Counted from the first letter of the stretch, positions 41,227-50,124 are shown. The stretch: 64,000 nt of DNA from Jeongeupia sp. USM3 (GCF_001808185.1 NZ_CP017668.1:2666001-2730000); one strand, 5' to 3'. Program-made: numbers and translations. The notes: generated from the sequence alone by a model not told the origin.

Positions 41227-41751
41227 GTGCGCAATCCCTTTGCCACCGACGCGGTCGGTTTCGATACGCCGATCGCGATGCTGATCGCCTGCCACGACCG
41301 GGTCCGGCATTACGCCGGCCTGCTGCCGAAGCTGGCCGGCCACGTTGCGACGCGCGGCGTCGATGCCGAGGCGGTGCGGGCCGCTGCGGCGATCCTGCGC
41401 TACTTTGACGTTGCCGCGCCGCTGCATCACCAGGACGAGGACGACGACGTGTTCCCGTTGCTGCGCGAACGCGGCGACGCGGCCCTGCGCGCGGCGGTCG
41501 ACGAGATCGCCGCCGAGCACGATGCCCTCGGCGCGCAATGGCAGGCCTTGCGCCCGGCCTTGCTGGCACTGGCCGAAGGGCGGGCGGCACGGCTCGATCC
41601 GGCTGCGGTGCAAGGCTTTGCCCGCGATTATCCGGCGCACGCGGCCCGCGAAGAGGCCGAACTCTATCCGCACGCCGAGCGCCTGATCCCGGCCGACGTG
41701 CTGGCGCGGATCGGCCAGGCGATGGCGGCGCGCCGTATCCACAAGGACTGA
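41227..41751 (+). CDS. Hemerythrin-domain protein
   Basis: This 174-residue four-helix protein starts at GTG 41227. Candidate di-iron ligands are His23 (ACHDRVRH), His67/68 and Glu71 (LHHQDEDDDVFP), His98 (AAEHDALG), His138 (YPAHAAREEAELYP) and Glu142-144. The H-HxxxE-H-HxxxxE layout fits the hemerythrin HHE family. Such proteins bind O2 or NO; next to nnrS and behind an NsrR-like box, a role in nitrosative stress is likely. It ends three bases before nnrS. Confidence 0.85.
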   Translation: MRNPFATDAVGFDTPIAMLIACHDRVRHYAGLLPKLAGHVATRGVDAEAVRAAAAILRYFDVAAPLHHQDEDDDVFPLLRERGDAALRAAVDEIAAEHDALGAQWQALRPALLALAEGRAARLDPAAVQGFARDYPAHAAREEAELYPHAERLIPADVLARIGQAMAARRIHKD

Positions 41752-41753
41752 CG

Positions 41754-42938
41754 ATGAAGCGACTCTGGGACGCGCCGCACCGTGCGGCATTTTTCTTCGG
41801 CGGCCTCGGCGCCGTACTGGCGCTGGCATGGTGGGCCGCCGAGATGGTGCTGCGGCTCTCCGGCGGCTCGACGCACAGTGCAATTCCGCCGATGTGGCTG
41901 CATGCCGACCTGATGCTGTTCGGCTTCTTTCCGCTGTTCATGCTCGGCTTCATCTATACCGCCGGGCCGAAGTGGCTGAACGTCGAGCCGCCGCCGCTGG
42001 CGGCGTGGGCGCCGGCGATCCTCGGCTACACGACCGGCACGGTGCTGCAGCTGATCGCGCTGCGCTGGCCCATGGCGTGGTCGCTGGGCGATGCGATGCA
42101 CTGGATGGCCTGGGTCGGCGCGACGATATTGTGGATCGGCCGCATCCGCGCCAGCCGCGCTGCGGACAAGAAGCACGCGACGGCCGTCGCGTTCGCTTTC
42201 GGCCTCGGCGCGATCGCGCTGGCGACGATGACCGGCGTCTCGTGGTTCGGCATCGCCGAAGCGTTCCAGCCGGCGGTGACGCTGGGGGTGTGGGGCTTCC
42301 TGCTGCCGGTTTTCCTCATCGTCGCGCACCGGATGGTGCCGTTCTTTTCGGCCAACGTGATTCCGGGCTACACCGCATGGCGGCCGGGCGGGCTGCTCGG
42401 CGCCTTCGTCGTGCTGTCGTGGGCGCACGGCGGCTTCGTGCTGATGCAGTTCAATCCGGTTGCCGTCGACGTGCTGTTTGCCGGGCTGCTGCTGTACACG
42501 AGCTGGCGCTGGCGGCTGTTCGCATCGTTTGGGAACCGGCTGCTGGCGATGCTGCATGCGTCGTTTGCCTGGGCCGGCATCGCCATGCTGCTGTTTGCCG
42601 TGCAGGACGTCGCCGATGCGCTGGGCCGGCCGCTGTTCGCGTTCGCACCGCTGCACGCGCTGACGATCGGCTTTTTCGCGACGATGCTGCTCGGCTTCGT
42701 CACCCGCGTGACGATGGGCCATTCGGGCCGGCCGCTGGCGGCCGGCGGGCTGACCTGGACCGCGTACTGGCTGCTGCACGCCGTGGCGCTGGCGCGCGTC
42801 GCCAGCGAAATCTGGCCGCAGGCGCAGTTCGCGCTGCATGCCGCCGCCGGCGGTGCGGCGCTGCTGGCGTTCGCGGTCTGGGCGGCGCAGGCCCTGCCGA
42901 TCTACCTGAAGGCGCGCACCGACGGCAAGCCGGGTTGA
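41754..42938 (+). CDS. nnrS: NnrS family haem/copper membrane protein
   Basis: ATG 41754 (MKRLWDAPHRAAFFFGG) gives 394 residues with about twelve membrane helices. Family blocks are HADLMLFGFFPLFMLGFIYT, VFLIVAHRMVPFFSANVIPG, PLHALTIGFFATMLLGFVTR and VTMGHSGRPL, with several membrane histidines. NnrS protects cells against NO and is usually regulated with denitrification or NO-detoxification genes. It follows the hemerythrin gene directly and precedes narK. Confidence 0.9.
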   Translation: MKRLWDAPHRAAFFFGGLGAVLALAWWAAEMVLRLSGGSTHSAIPPMWLHADLMLFGFFPLFMLGFIYTAGPKWLNVEPPPLAAWAPAILGYTTGTVLQLIALRWPMAWSLGDAMHWMAWVGATILWIGRIRASRAADKKHATAVAFAFGLGAIALATMTGVSWFGIAEAFQPAVTLGVWGFLLPVFLIVAHRMVPFFSANVIPGYTAWRPGGLLGAFVVLSWAHGGFVLMQFNPVAVDVLFAGLLLYTSWRWRLFASFGNRLLAMLHASFAWAGIAMLLFAVQDVADALGRPLFAFAPLHALTIGFFATMLLGFVTRVTMGHSGRPLAAGGLTWTAYWLLHAVALARVASEIWPQAQFALHAAAGGAALLAFAVWAAQALPIYLKARTDGKPG

Positions 42939-43043
42939 GTGCCGGCCCGGCCACCGACTAGTCCGAAAGGAGTAGCCGGCCCGGCCATTCGACCTGTCGA
43001 TGCTGATCCGATGGCGAATGGCCGGATTGCCGGGGCAGGACTA

Positions 43044-43057
43044 CATTGCGTGCAATG
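43044..43057. promoter_or_regulatory. Palindrome upstream of narK
   Basis: CATTGCGTGCAATG is a perfect 14-bp palindrome 77 bases before the narK start. It does not have the TTGAT-N4-ATCAA spacing of an FNR box. It is a candidate operator of unknown factor. Confidence 0.35.
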
Positions 43058-43133
43058 GCCTCGTTTTCGGGGCGTTTGTACTACCGTTCAAAAACATGTG
43101 GCGCGTCAGCGCCCGCCAAACGGGGATAACGCA

Positions 43134-44510
43134 ATGTCCAATGCCTTGATCAAACGCTGGGAGCCCGAGGATCCGGTCTTCTGGCGGGATACCGGTTCGC
43201 AGGTTGCAAAGCGCAATCTGTGGATCTCGATTCCGTGCCTGCTGCTTGCCTTCTCGTGCTCGATCGTCTGGAGCATCGTCGTACTGAAGATGCCGCAAGT
43301 CGGCTTCTCGTACACCAAGGACCAGCTCTTCCTGCTGACCGCCTTGCCGTCGCTGTCGGGCGCGACCTTGCGGATCTTCTACAGCTTCCTGCCGTCGATG
43401 CTCGGCGGGCGCAAGTGGACGACGCTCTCGACCGCATCCTTGCTGATTCCGGCGATCTGGCTCGGCTACGCGGTGCAGGATCCGACCACGCCGTACCCGG
43501 TGATGCTGATCATCGCGCTGCTGACCGGTTTCGGCGGCGGCAACTTCGCCAGCTCGATGGCCAACATCGCCTACTTCTTCCCGAAGTCGCAGAAGGGCTA
43601 CGCCAACGGCATGAACGCCGGCCTTGGCAACCTCGGCGTGTCGATCGCCCAGTTCGTGATGCCGCTGGCGATCACCGTCGGCATGTTCGGTGCCTTCGGC
43701 GGCAACCCGCAGGCGCTGCCCAACGGCGGCGAGATCTGGCTGCAGAACGCCACCTTCGTCTGGGTGCCCTTCGTTGCTGCGGCAACGCTGGCCGCATGGT
43801 TCGGCATGAACGACCTCGCATCGGCCAAGGCCTCGTTCGCCGAGCAGGCGGTGATCTTCAAGCGCAAGCACAACTGGCTGATGTGCTGGCTGTATCTGGG
43901 CACCTTCGGCAGCTTCATCGGCTTTTCGGCCGGCTTCATGCTGCTCTCCAAGACCCAGTTCCCCGACGTCGACCCGACCAAGGTCGCCTTCATCGGCCCG
44001 CTGGTTGGCGCGCTGATCCGTCCCATCGGCGGCATGGTGTCGGACAAGGTCGGCGGCGCCAAGGTCACGCTCGGCATCTTCGTCGGCATGGTGGTCGCGG
44101 TGTTCGGCGTGCTGTCCTTCCTGCCGGGGGCCAGCGGCGCCGGCAGCTTCATGGGCTTCTTCCTGTGCTTCCTCGCGCTGTTCCTGCTGGCCGGGATCGG
44201 CAACGGCTCGACCTACCGGATGATTCCGACGATCTTCTCGACGCTGGCAATGCGCGAAGCCAAGGGCAAGGATGCCGCGTCGATCAAGGAAGCCGAGGCC
44301 GACGGCGCCCGTGAATCGGCGGCTGCCGCCGGTTTCATCAGCGCGATCGGCGCCTACGGCGGCTTCATCATTCCGCAGACCTTCGGTTTTTCGATGAAGG
44401 CGACCGGGGCGGCCGAAGCGGCGCTGTACGCGTTCATCGCCTTCTACGTGTCGTGCGCGGTGATCACCTGGTGGTACTTCTCGCGCAAGAACGCCGAAAT
44501 GCCTTGCTGA
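43134..44510 (+). CDS. narK: Nitrate/nitrite MFS transporter NarK
   Basis: ATG 43134 (MSNALIKRWEPEDPVFW) has GGGGA upstream and gives 458 residues with 12 membrane helices. Nitrate-transporter signatures are visible: GATLRIFYSFLPSMLGGRKW, LTGFGGGNFASSMANIAYFF, FPKSQKGYANGMNAGLGNLG and FGSFIGFSAGFMLLSKTQFP. It imports nitrate for NarGHI or exchanges it for nitrite. It now lies 1.9 kb from narG, with a reversed gene and an IS between them. Confidence 0.95.
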   Translation: MSNALIKRWEPEDPVFWRDTGSQVAKRNLWISIPCLLLAFSCSIVWSIVVLKMPQVGFSYTKDQLFLLTALPSLSGATLRIFYSFLPSMLGGRKWTTLSTASLLIPAIWLGYAVQDPTTPYPVMLIIALLTGFGGGNFASSMANIAYFFPKSQKGYANGMNAGLGNLGVSIAQFVMPLAITVGMFGAFGGNPQALPNGGEIWLQNATFVWVPFVAAATLAAWFGMNDLASAKASFAEQAVIFKRKHNWLMCWLYLGTFGSFIGFSAGFMLLSKTQFPDVDPTKVAFIGPLVGALIRPIGGMVSDKVGGAKVTLGIFVGMVVAVFGVLSFLPGASGAGSFMGFFLCFLALFLLAGIGNGSTYRMIPTIFSTLAMREAKGKDAASIKEAEADGARESAAAAGFISAIGAYGGFIIPQTFGFSMKATGAAEAALYAFIAFYVSCAVITWWYFSRKNAEMPC

Positions 44511-44526
44511 TTTCGGCCTCTCGCCA

Positions 44527-44556
44527 GACAAAACCCCGCCAAGGCGGGGTTTTGTC
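44527..44556. terminator. Strong bidirectional terminator after narK
   Basis: GACAAAACCCCGCC and its complement form a perfect 14-bp stem with an AA loop, giving TTTTG runs on both strands. It serves narK and the convergent oxidoreductase gene, whose stop is at 44560. Confidence 0.9.
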
Positions 44557-44559
44557 TTG

Positions 44560-45057
44560 TCAGGCCGGCGCTTCGAGCAGCGTCCGGTAGCGCTCGGCAA
44601 ACGGGCCGATCACCGCGAGCGGCGCATCGCCGACGTCGAGCAGCAGCGGCTCGGCCCAGTGCATGCCGCACAGGTGCGCGGTTTCGATCAGCGGTCGCAG
44701 CAGCAATGCCGGTGCCGATTCGCCCCAGCGCGGGCTGCCGTAGCTGGCGACGACCTGCACGGTCTTGCCGGCAAGCGGCTTCGGCTCGGCCAGCGCCCAC
44801 GCAGGGTCGAGCACGGTATCGAGCCAGACCTTGAGCGACGCCGGCGGCGCGAACCAGTACAGCGGAAACTGCAGCACCAGCCGGGAGGCGTGGCCGCAGG
44901 CATCGCGCTCCTCGTCGACGTCGAGGGCGCCCTCGAAGATCAGCGTGTCGGCATGGTGCAGCGAGACGTCGCCGGTTTCGGCGAGCATCTCGGCCAGCCG
45001 GGCATGGACGACCGAACTGCCCAGATGGGGGTGGGCCAGGATCACGAGGTTGCGCAT
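44560..45057 (-). CDS. Flavodoxin-like NAD(P)H oxidoreductase (KefF/MdaB type)
   Basis: ATG 45057 (MRNLVILAHPHLGSS) has GGAGG five bases upstream and gives 165 residues. The flavodoxin-like NQO family is recognised from LVILAHP, LVLQFPLYWFAPPASLKVWL and VQVVASYGSPRWGE. Such enzymes reduce quinones and other electrophiles; no KefC potassium channel gene is adjacent. It is oriented opposite to its neighbours and lies between narK and the second IS. Confidence 0.85.
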   Translation of the reverse strand: MRNLVILAHPHLGSSVVHARLAEMLAETGDVSLHHADTLIFEGALDVDEERDACGHASRLVLQFPLYWFAPPASLKVWLDTVLDPAWALAEPKPLAGKTVQVVASYGSPRWGESAPALLLRPLIETAHLCGMHWAEPLLLDVGDAPLAVIGPFAERYRTLLEAPA

Positions 45058-45239
45058 CACTTCCTCCTTGGCACGGCTGACGAAATCCTGCCGGCTGCAT
45101 CACTTGCCGTACTGCCCGTACCGCCGCGGCCGAAGGGCATCCCCGCGGGACGTTTCGTGCGCCTTGCCGGCGCGCCGGGTTTGCGCCCGGCAGGAAGCGC
45201 CCTTGGGGCATCCGCCGCGTTTCGGGCGGGCGCTTCTAG

Positions 45240-46281
45240 GTGTGAAGGTTCAATAGGTTGTTTCGGGTGTTCACCCGGAGAAGTTCTGCGAGACTGGAAA
45301 TCGCCAAACCCCCAGTCACAGAACAAGACACCGGATGAACACACATAAGAATGCCCGACTGACGTATCTGCGTCGCCTGGAAATGGTTCAGGACATCACC
45401 GAGCATGGTTTGTCGACCGCGGCGGCGGCGGCACGCCATGGCGTAAGCGCGGTCACCACCCGCAAGTGGCTGGGCCGCTATCTGGTCGGCGGCGCGGCTG
45501 CCTTGCTCGACAAATCCTCGCGTCCCGAGCGCTCGCCACGTGCCATTGCGCCCAGCGTTGCCCTGACGATCATCGAATTGCGTCGCAAGCTGTTCCTGCA
45601 GGCTCGCATCGCAAGCTATATCGGCGTGTCCAAAGCAACCGTCAGTCGCGTGCTGCGACACGCAGGGCTATCGCGGTTAAGCGACCTGCAGCCCGCAGAG
45701 CCTGTGCAGCGCTACGAGCGCGAAACGCCCGGCGAACTGCTGCACGTCGACATCAAGAAGCTCGCCCGCTTCGAGCAGGTCGGCCATCGCATCACCGGCG
45801 ATCGTCGCCAGAACAGCCGAAACAGCGGCTGGGAATATCTGTTCGTGGCGATCGACGACCATAGTCGCATCGCCTTCACCCGACTCTACCCCGACGAGCG
45901 CCGCGCCAGCGCCATCGACTTCCTGCGTGCGGCCAACGACTACTTCAAAACGCTGGGCGTACCGCTCCAGCGCCTGATCACCGATAACGGGCCCGCCTTC
46001 CGCTCCCATGACTTCGGCCGCGTTTGCGTTGAACTGGGCATTAAGCAGAGGTTCACCCGCGCCTACCGACCGCAAACCAACGGCAAGGCCGAGCGCTTCA
46101 TCCAGTCCGCGCTGCGCGAATGGGCCTACGGCCAAACCTATCAACACTCGGATGAGCGCGGCGCAGTCCTGAGGTATTGGAATCATTATTACAACTGGCA
46201 CCGTCCGCATCACGGCATCGGCTGCCACGTGCCCATGTCCCGTCTCTCAGCAACGAAAAACAACGTCTTGACTCTTCACAT
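45240..46281 (+). mobile_element. IS481-family insertion sequence, copy 2 (1040-1042 bp)
   Basis: The ends are TGTGAAG at 45241 and CTTCACA ending at 46280, flanked by CTAG at 45236-45239 and 46282-46285 with one variable base on each side. Length equals copy 1 exactly. Sequence comparison shows one internal difference (A at 46182 against C at 37703, opposite strands). Copies 1 and 2 are inverted and enclose 38650-45235. Confidence 0.92.
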
Positions 46282-46285
46282 CTAG
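45335..46285 (+). CDS. IS481-family transposase, copy 2
   Basis: The 316-residue protein is identical to copy 1 except for Asn in RYWNHYYN and a final Ile instead of Ser. The last codons are CAC ATC TAG: the TAG belongs to the flanking CTAG target and the variable base changes the last residue. The catalytic residues Asp139, Asp217 and Glu253 are intact. Transcription points toward narG, 144 bases away, and there is no terminator-like hairpin with a T run between them. Confidence 0.93.
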   Translation: MNTHKNARLTYLRRLEMVQDITEHGLSTAAAAARHGVSAVTTRKWLGRYLVGGAAALLDKSSRPERSPRAIAPSVALTIIELRRKLFLQARIASYIGVSKATVSRVLRHAGLSRLSDLQPAEPVQRYERETPGELLHVDIKKLARFEQVGHRITGDRRQNSRNSGWEYLFVAIDDHSRIAFTRLYPDERRASAIDFLRAANDYFKTLGVPLQRLITDNGPAFRSHDFGRVCVELGIKQRFTRAYRPQTNGKAERFIQSALREWAYGQTYQHSDERGAVLRYWNHYYNWHRPHHGIGCHVPMSRLSATKNNVLTLHI

Positions 46286-46316
46286 TCACTTCGGACTAGG
46301 GCCGCTAAGCCGATTG

Positions 46317-46341
46317 CGCCGCACGGCCTGATCGTGCGGCG
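46317..46341. other. Hairpin in the narG leader
   Basis: CGCCGCACG and CGTGCGGCG form a perfect 9-bp stem with a 7-base loop, 88 bases before narG. No T run follows. It may be a leader structure, an operator or the remains of an upstream gene terminator. Confidence 0.45.
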
Positions 46342-46428
46342 AATGTTGCGCTTGGCATGCCCGCCGTAAGCTCGGTTCATCCAAAGAGGCGCCTTCGCGC
46401 GCTGACCAGAACCGCAACCGGAGGCAGC

Positions 46429-49400
46429 ATGAGCCATTTTCTGGACCGACTGAAGTTCCTCTCCAAGACCCGCGACACCTTCGCCGACGGCCACGGTGCC
46501 GTGGTCAACGAAGACCGCCAGTGGGAGAACGGTTACCGCAACCGCTGGACCCACGACAAGGTCGTCCGCTCGACCCACGGCGTCAACTGCACCGGCTCCT
46601 GTAGCTGGCGCATCTTCGTCAAGAACGGGCTGATCACCTGGGAGCTGCAGCAGACCGATTACCCGCGCACCCGGCCGGACCTGCCGAACCACGAACCGCG
46701 CGGCTGCCCGCGTGGCGCCTCCTATTCGTGGTACGTCTACTCGGCACAGCGCGTCAAGCACCCGATGATCCGCGGCCGGCTCGCACGGCTGTGGCGCGAG
46801 GCGCGCAAGACCATGGACCCGATCGCCGCATGGGCGAGCATCGTCGAAGACCCGGCCAAGTCGGCGTCGTACAAGTCGGTCCGCGGTCTGGGCGGTTTCG
46901 TGCGCACCGGCTGGGACGAGGTCACCGAGCTGATCGCCGCGTCGAACGCGTACACGATCAAGAACTACGGCCCGGACCGGGTGATCGGCTTCTCGCCGAT
47001 CCCGGCGATGTCGATGGTCAGCTACGCCGCCGGCGCGCGTTACCTCGGCCTGATCGGTGGCGTGCCGCTGTCGTTCTACGACTGGTACTGCGACCTGCCG
47101 CCGGCCAGCCCGCAAGTCTGGGGCGAGCAGACCGACGTGCCCGAATCGGCCGACTGGTACAACTCGACCTATCTGATGGTCTGGGGCTCGAACGTGCCGA
47201 TGACGCGCACGCCGGACGCGCACTTCTACACCGAGGTCCGCTACAAGGGCACCAAGACCGTCGCCGTCTCGAGCGACTTCGGCGAAATGGTCAAGTTCGG
47301 CGACCTGTGGATGGCGCCGAAGCAGGGCACCGACGCGGCGCTGGCGATGGCGATGGGCCACGTGGTGCTGAACGAGTTCCACAAGACCGGCGCCTCGGAC
47401 TATTTCCGCGACTACGGCAAGCAGTACACCGACTTCCCGATGCTGGTGACCCTGCGCGCCAAGGGTGACGGCTTTGTCGCCGACCACTTCCTGCGCGCCT
47501 CGCAACTGCCGGACAACCTCGGCGAAGCGCAGAACCCGGACTGGAAAACGGTGCTGATCGACGCCGCCACCGGCGCGCTGACGGTGCCGAACGGCACGAT
47601 CGGCTCGCGCTGGAACGAGTCCGAGGGCCGCAAGGGCAAGTGGAACCTCGAAATGAAGAACGTCGCTGACGGCGTCGAGATTGATCCGCTGCTGTCGCTC
47701 AAGGGGAAACACGACGACGTCGCCTCGGTCGGTTTCGACTATTTCGGCGGTGAAGCCGAAGACCTGCTGTTCCGCAACGTCCCGGCCAAGCGCGTGACCC
47801 TGGCCGACGGCTCGACCGCACTGGTCGCCACCGTCTACGACCTGCTGCTTGCCAACTACGGCGTCGACAACGGCATGGGCGGCGCCAACGTTGCGACCTC
47901 GTACGCCGACGACGTGCCGTACACCCCGGCGTGGCAGGTCAAGCACACCGGCGTGCCGGCGATCGACGTCGAGACCGTTGCGCGCGAGTTCGCCCAGAAC
48001 GCCCACGACACCCACGGCAAGAGCATGGTCATCGTCGGCGCGGCGCTGAACCACTGGTTCCACAACGACATGACCTACCGCGGCATCATCAACCTCTTGA
48101 TGATGTGCGGCTGCGTCGGCCAGAGCGGCGGCGGCTGGGCGCATTACGTCGGCCAGGAAAAGCTGCGCCCGCAACCGGGCTGGACGCCGCTGGCGTTCGC
48201 GCTCGACTGGCAGCGCCCGGCGCGCCAGATGAACGGCACCTCGTTCTTCTACGCCCACACCAGCCAGTGGCGGCACGAAAAGCTCTCGGTCTCCGAAATC
48301 CTCGGCCCGAGCGCCAATGTCGATGCGTACAAGGACCTGTCGCTGATCGACTTCAACGCCAAGGCCGAACGGATGGGCTGGCTGCCGAGCGCACCGCAGC
48401 TCGAAACCAACCCGCTCGACGTCGTCCGCCAGGCCGAAGCGCTTGGGCGCAATCCGGCCGAGTTTGCCGCCGAGCAGCTCAAATCCGGCCAGCTCAACAT
48501 GAGCTGCGACGACCCGGACAACCCGAAGAACTTCCCGCGCAACCTCTTCGTCTGGCGCTCGAACCTGCTGGGCAGCTCGGGCAAGGGCCACGAGTACTTC
48601 CTCAAGTACCTGCTCGGCACGCAGAACGCCGTGTTCTCGGATGAAAACGACGCGATCACGCCGTCCGAAATCAAGGTCCGCCCGGCTGCAGAAGGCAAGC
48701 TCGACCTGCTGACGGTGCTCGACTTCCGGATGAGCACGACCTGCCTGTACGGCGACATCGTGCTGCCGACGGCGACGTGGTACGAGAAGGACGACCTGAA
48801 CACCTCGGACATGCACCCCTTCATCCACCCGTTGTCCGAAGCCGTGCAACCGCTGTGGCAGAGCAAGACCGACTGGGAAATCTACAAGGCGATCGCGAAG
48901 AAGTTCTCCGAAATCGCCGGGCCGTATCTGGGCGTGCAGAAGGATCTGGTCCTGACGCCGCTGATGCACGACAGCCCGGGCGAGCTGGGCCAGCCGTTTG
49001 CGCCGAAGGACTGGAAGAAGGGCGAGTGCGAGCTGATTCCGGGCAAGACCGCGCCGAACATGACCGTGGTCGAGCGCGACTACGCCCGCATCTACGAGAA
49101 GTTCACCACCATCGGCCCGCTCTTGAAGAACGTCAATAACGGCGGCAAGGGCATCTTCTGGCAGACCGGTCATGAGATCGACGAACTGGCCGCGCTGAAC
49201 GGCGTCGCCGCCAACGGCCAGCCGAAGCTCGACACGGCGATCGACGCCGCCGAGATGATCCTGACGCTGGCACCGGAAACCAACGGCCACGTCGCGGTGA
49301 AATCGTGGGCGGCGCTGTCGAAGGTCACCGGACGCGACCACACCCATCTGGCGAACGGCCGCGAGCATGAAAAAATCCGCTTCCGCGACGTGCAGGCGCA

Positions 49401-50124
49401 GCCGCGCAAGATCATTTCGTCGCCGACCTGGTCGGGGATCGAGAGCGAGGAAGTCAGCTACAACGCCGGTTACACCAACGTCCACGAGCTGATCCCATGG
49501 CGCACGCTGACCGGCCGCCAGCAGTTCTATCAGGACCACCGCTGGATGCTCGACTTCGGCGAAGGCTTTGCCGTCTACAAGCCGGCGATCGACCTGAAGA
49601 CGGTGCAGCCGATGCTCGGCCGCCAGCCGAACGGCGAGCAGGAGATCGTGCTCAACTTCATCACGCCGCACCAGAAATGGGGCATCCACTCCACCTACTC
49701 GGACAACCTGCGGATGCTGACGCTGAGCCGCGGTGGCCCGCACGTGTGGCTGTCCGAAACCGACGCCAAGAAGGCCGGCATAGCGGACAACGACTGGATC
49801 GAGGTGTTCAACGTCAACGGCACGCTGACCGCCCGCGCCGTGGTGAGCCAGCGCGTTCCGGAAGGGATGACGCTGATGTACCACGCGCAGGAAAAGATCA
49901 TCAACGTGCCGGGCGCCGAGCAGAGCGGCAAGCGCGGCGGCATCCACAACTCGGTGACGCGTACGGTGACCAAGCCGACGCACATGATCGGCGGCTACGC
50001 GCAGCAGGCCTACGGCTTCAACTACTACGGCACCGTTGGCGCCAACCGTGACGAGTTCGTCGTGATCCGCAAGATGAAGAAGGTCGACTGGATGGAAGGC
50101 GAACTCAAGGGAGAAAAAGCATGA
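46429..50124 (+). CDS. narG: Respiratory nitrate reductase alpha subunit
   Basis: ATG 46429 (MSHFLDRLKFLSK) has GGAGG directly upstream and gives 1231 residues, the normal size. The FS0 cluster ligands are His50, Cys54, Cys58 and Cys93 (H-x3-C-x3-C-x34-C), as in the NarG family. The molybdenum-ligand Asp lies in NVPMTRTPDAHFYTEV. It carries the Mo-bisMGD cofactor and reduces nitrate on the cytoplasmic side. It has no Tat or Sec peptide beyond the vestigial NarG N-terminus. It overlaps narH by 4 bases. Confidence 0.98.
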   Translation: MSHFLDRLKFLSKTRDTFADGHGAVVNEDRQWENGYRNRWTHDKVVRSTHGVNCTGSCSWRIFVKNGLITWELQQTDYPRTRPDLPNHEPRGCPRGASYSWYVYSAQRVKHPMIRGRLARLWREARKTMDPIAAWASIVEDPAKSASYKSVRGLGGFVRTGWDEVTELIAASNAYTIKNYGPDRVIGFSPIPAMSMVSYAAGARYLGLIGGVPLSFYDWYCDLPPASPQVWGEQTDVPESADWYNSTYLMVWGSNVPMTRTPDAHFYTEVRYKGTKTVAVSSDFGEMVKFGDLWMAPKQGTDAALAMAMGHVVLNEFHKTGASDYFRDYGKQYTDFPMLVTLRAKGDGFVADHFLRASQLPDNLGEAQNPDWKTVLIDAATGALTVPNGTIGSRWNESEGRKGKWNLEMKNVADGVEIDPLLSLKGKHDDVASVGFDYFGGEAEDLLFRNVPAKRVTLADGSTALVATVYDLLLANYGVDNGMGGANVATSYADDVPYTPAWQVKHTGVPAIDVETVAREFAQNAHDTHGKSMVIVGAALNHWFHNDMTYRGIINLLMMCGCVGQSGGGWAHYVGQEKLRPQPGWTPLAFALDWQRPARQMNGTSFFYAHTSQWRHEKLSVSEILGPSANVDAYKDLSLIDFNAKAERMGWLPSAPQLETNPLDVVRQAEALGRNPAEFAAEQLKSGQLNMSCDDPDNPKNFPRNLFVWRSNLLGSSGKGHEYFLKYLLGTQNAVFSDENDAITPSEIKVRPAAEGKLDLLTVLDFRMSTTCLYGDIVLPTATWYEKDDLNTSDMHPFIHPLSEAVQPLWQSKTDWEIYKAIAKKFSEIAGPYLGVQKDLVLTPLMHDSPGELGQPFAPKDWKKGECELIPGKTAPNMTVVERDYARIYEKFTTIGPLLKNVNNGGKGIFWQTGHEIDELAALNGVAANGQPKLDTAIDAAEMILTLAPETNGHVAVKSWAALSKVTGRDHTHLANGREHEKIRFRDVQAQPRKIISSPTWSGIESEEVSYNAGYTNVHELIPWRTLTGRQQFYQDHRWMLDFGEGFAVYKPAIDLKTVQPMLGRQPNGEQEIVLNFITPHQKWGIHSTYSDNLRMLTLSRGGPHVWLSETDAKKAGIADNDWIEVFNVNGTLTARAVVSQRVPEGMTLMYHAQEKIINVPGAEQSGKRGGIHNSVTRTVTKPTHMIGGYAQQAYGFNYYGTVGANRDEFVVIRKMKKVDWMEGELKGEKA

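Noticed and set aside
37604..46281. A functional composite transposon made of the two IS copies
   Set aside because: The enclosed genes include tyrS and pdxY, which are core housekeeping genes, and nothing suggests foreign cargo; two independent insertions are simpler.
37600..46285. A perfect 6-bp NCTAGN target duplication for the IS copies
   Set aside because: Flanks are TCTAGC/GCTAGC for copy 1 and TCTAGG/TCTAGT for copy 2. Only the CTAG core is shared, so a 6-bp duplication is not supported; a 4-bp CTAG with one variable base per side fits.
42939..46428. FNR (TTGAT-N4-ATCAA) boxes upstream of narK or narG
   Set aside because: I looked through both upstream regions and found no sequence with this spacing; only the palindrome at 43044-43057, which has a different spacing.
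46282..49983. A 1233-codon open frame antisense to narG
   Set aside because: It mirrors narG codon use in a GC-rich genome, is full of His/Arg/Val/Asp low-complexity stretches, has no ribosome site and resembles no family; narG on the other strand is unambiguous.
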